Origin: Thermoflexales bacterium
GTDB lineage: Bacteria > Chloroflexota > Anaerolineae > Fen-1058
Direction of reading: 5' to 3'
DNA: 7,397 bases
NCBI GenBank assembly: GCA_030834835.1
Contig: JAUQXD010000033.1
Coordinates: 1-7,397 of the forward strand
Both the position numbers and the translations under genes were made by a program. The notes under the pieces were generated by a model, which worked only from the letters and a program-made list of their open reading frames with translations, was not told the origin of the DNA and made no database searches. Numbering within the stretch: the first letter of the stretch is position 1; each line of letters begins with the position of its first letter. Of the stretch, positions 5,804 through 7,397 are shown piece after piece.

Positions 5804-6281
5804 GTTCCTCAAACATCCGCTTGTCGCGATTCTTGCGGCACTTGAACGGATCGAAGATGCGGCCGTTCATGGCGATGTAAACCCCATTGGGCAGCGACGA
5901 CACTGCACCCACCGCCACACCCACGTTGAACACCGCATCGCTGGATTTGAAGCGCGCGGGTTCCATCGCGCCGGTCAAGACGATGCACTTGCCGGGAATA
6001 CCGCTTAGTCTCCTGGCTGTGTCGATCATCGTGTCCGTGCCGTGCGTGAGGATAATCTTCGCGCAGGGATCAGCCACGACGTGCTCGAGCACCAACTGTC
6101 GATCGGCGTCATTCATGTCCAGACTGTCTTTGCGCAACAGCGATTCAACTTCGTACTCAAAGGCGATCGGCAGCGCGTCGAGAATTTCCTGAGCATTGGG
6201 CACGCCCACCTGATACTCGCTTAGCTGGTCGAAATAGACTTTGTCGATGGTGCCGCCGACAGCGAAGATTTTGATTTTCAT
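5799..6281 (-). CDS. Single-domain asparaginase-like protein
   Basis: The 160-residue product corresponds to the N-terminal domain of type I/II L-asparaginases, which are about twice as long. The catalytic landmarks of that domain are present: VGGTID with T11, the substrate-binding KDSLDM (S53), HGTDTM with T82 and D83, and K150 aligned with the active-site Lys. The C-terminal domain, which supplies neighbour-subunit contacts, is absent. Because the reading frame ends cleanly in a charged helix and short asparaginase-domain proteins of this size exist in other bacteria, I treat it as an intact short family member. Activity on asparagine is unproven. It starts five bases after the stop of the methionine synthase, with GAGG nine bases before its ATG, so the two form an operon. 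No signal peptide is seen, so it is cytoplasmic. Confidence 0.88.
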   Translation of the reverse strand: MKIKIFAVGGTIDKVYFDQLSEYQVGVPNAQEILDALPIAFEYEVESLLRKDSLDMNDADRQLVLEHVVADPCAKIILTHGTDTMIDTARRLSGIPGKCIVLTGAMEPARFKSSDAVFNVGVAVGAVSSLPNGVYIAMNGRIFDPFKCRKNRDKRMFEEL

Positions 6282-6286
6282 GACAG

Positions 6287-7333
6287 CTAACCTCGCTTAA
6301 GAATGTCGCCGGTTTGCGCCAGCGTATCGATCACGCGCTCGGCGATCTCGATCGTGGTTGATCCCAGTCCGCAGCTGGGCGCGATCAAACTCCGCTGGGC
6401 CAGCTCAGCCGATCGGATGGTGACGCCCCGCGCCCCCGCTTTAGTCGAGATTAGATCGAACCCGGCGCGCAGTTTATCGGCCAATGATTGCGCGGTGACC
6501 TGCGTGATCAACTCGTTATTCGGCACGATGCCCCACGCGATCGATCCGCCGCGATCCACAAAGGCGCGCACTTCGTCGGGATAAAGCGCGAGGTGTTCGA
6601 TGAACCCGTAAGCGTCGAGATTGAGAATATCCAGTTTGGTCGCCAACAACACCGACCAATCAGTGTTGCCACAGCAGTGCACCCCGGCCAGTGCGCCTTC
6701 GGCGTGAATGGCCTCGAAGACTTCGTCGAGATAGGCGATGACTTGCTCGCGGCTCAGGCTGACGAAGGCCGAACCAAACGACACGAGGTATGGCTCATCG
6801 ACGAAGATGATGACGCCCTCGCGCGCGGTCTTGAGCTGCCGCACCTGCCAGCGCGCATTCATGGCGAGTTGCTTCACGATGGGGTCGGCAAGTTGCTCGT
6901 CGTACAAGCCCGATCGCAAATTTTGATCGATCACGGTCAGCCCAAAACTGATGGGGCCGGTGACCTGGCCTTTGGCCCACGCGCCGGGCGTTGAGCGCAG
7001 CGCGTCCAACATTGCGTAAAAGCCGGCGGCATAATCAGGCGGCAAAGCGAATGAATCAACATCGTCGGCGATGTAGCGCGCGTAGAATTCTTCCAGCGCG
7101 GGCGATAAATCCTGCGCGGTGTTGAAGGTCACTTTTTCGGCGGCGTCATCAACGACGATGCCGGGCAGGCCAAAGGTGTACTGCGTATACATGTTCTCGC
7201 GAAAAGTGCGGCGCGGCAGCTGCGGCCAGACAGGCACGTCGCAGGCGGCGATGAGGCGACGGCTGATGGCCGCGCCGTCGAGATGGGGAAAGCTGCCGAC
7301 GAGGGCGGTGGCAAAGGGTGGCAGATCAGACAT
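6287..7333 (-). CDS. Core (folate-independent) methionine synthase, MetE C-terminal-domain family
   Basis: The 348-residue single TIM-barrel protein corresponds to the catalytic C-terminal half of MetE and lacks the N-terminal folate-binding half. The N-terminus carries ALVGSFPH, the MetE/UroD family opening. FVDEPYL (D179, E180) matches the homocysteine-pocket IDEP segment. The zinc site is visible as HxC in VHCCGN (H219, C221), with a possible acidic ligand in NLDAYGF (D240) and the final Cys in APSCGLGS (C321). Core synthases move a methyl group from a corrinoid to homocysteine; the family called MesB is associated with Wood-Ljungdahl organisms and the corrinoid iron-sulfur protein. Assignment to MesB is inferred from size and context. 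AAGGAG (7342-7347) eight bases before the ATG fixes the start. It is the first gene of an operon with the asparaginase-like gene. Confidence 0.85.
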   Translation of the reverse strand: MSDLPPFATALVGSFPHLDGAAISRRLIAACDVPVWPQLPRRTFRENMYTQYTFGLPGIVVDDAAEKVTFNTAQDLSPALEEFYARYIADDVDSFALPPDYAAGFYAMLDALRSTPGAWAKGQVTGPISFGLTVIDQNLRSGLYDEQLADPIVKQLAMNARWQVRQLKTAREGVIIFVDEPYLVSFGSAFVSLSREQVIAYLDEVFEAIHAEGALAGVHCCGNTDWSVLLATKLDILNLDAYGFIEHLALYPDEVRAFVDRGGSIAWGIVPNNELITQVTAQSLADKLRAGFDLISTKAGARGVTIRSAELAQRSLIAPSCGLGSTTIEIAERVIDTLAQTGDILKRG

Positions 7334-7363
7334 GTTCGAGACTCCTTGGAATCGAGTGGGGCA

Positions 7364-7372
7364 ATGATACCA
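7364..7372 (-). promoter_or_regulatory. Putative extended -10 promoter for the methionine synthase operon
   Basis: Minus-strand TGGTATCAT, about 30 bases upstream of the ATG at 7333, has the TG extension and a TATCAT box. There is no clear -35 box. The layout (extended -10, leader of about 25 nt, strong Shine-Dalgarno) matches that of the methyltransferase gene. Confidence 0.45.
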
Positions 7373-7382
7373 CGAGCGGGTG

Positions 7383-7391
7383 TGGTAGACT
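7383..7391 (+). promoter_or_regulatory. Putative outward promoter for a gene beyond the right edge
   Basis: Plus-strand TGGTAGACT has the same TGGTAnnnT form as the minus-strand promoter elements. It sits ten bases from the methionine synthase promoter and points out of the window, suggesting a divergently transcribed gene to the right. No coding sequence is visible to confirm it. Confidence 0.3.
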
Positions 7392-7397
7392 GTTGGC

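Overview
The window looks like chromosomal DNA of an anaerobic bacterium with a Wood-Ljungdahl (reductive acetyl-CoA) pathway, most likely a member of the Chloroflexota. The GC content is fairly high. Two nickel-insertase ATPases of the CooC/AcsF type mature CO dehydrogenase and acetyl-CoA synthase (CODH/ACS). A lipoprotein has the Thr/Pro/Glu-rich linker common in Chloroflexota surface proteins. A stand-alone 'core' methionine synthase is of the kind expected in organisms with a corrinoid iron-sulfur protein. No CODH/ACS structural gene is inside the window, so the pathway assignment rests on the maturation genes and is inferred.

Layout: (1) 3-1951, plus strand: the 3' part of a Cys-rich polyferredoxin, then a small cupin behind a structured leader, then a short HdrC-like protein that has kept only four of the eight cluster cysteines. 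(2) 1948-2922, minus strand: a SAM-dependent methyltransferase with a C-terminal coiled coil. It converges on the HdrC-like gene with interlocked stop codons and diverges from cooC. (3) 2985-5755, plus strand: cooC, a rho-independent-type terminator, a secreted lipoprotein esterase, a heptamer-repeat spacer, and a second CooC/AcsF-type ATPase. (4) 5756-5803: a hairpin-rich element that fills the convergent gap. (5) 5799-7333, minus strand: a two-gene operon of core methionine synthase followed by a single-domain asparaginase-like protein. (6) 7334-7397: a divergent promoter region for that operon and for a gene beyond the right edge.

How the parts may fit together: the two ATPases would load nickel into CODH and ACS. 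The polyferredoxin and HdrC-like protein look like electron-transfer or scaffold parts of a heterodisulfide-reductase-type module. The methionine synthase would draw methyl groups from the corrinoid protein of the same pathway. The methyltransferase and esterase look like cell-surface functions placed among these genes and are not obviously part of the pathway.

Features beyond the genes: heptanucleotide tandem repeats of the same family at two loci, about 18 copies of the palindrome CGATCG (roughly 2 expected by composition), and a recurring extended -10 element of the form TGGTAnnnT or TGCTACAAT.
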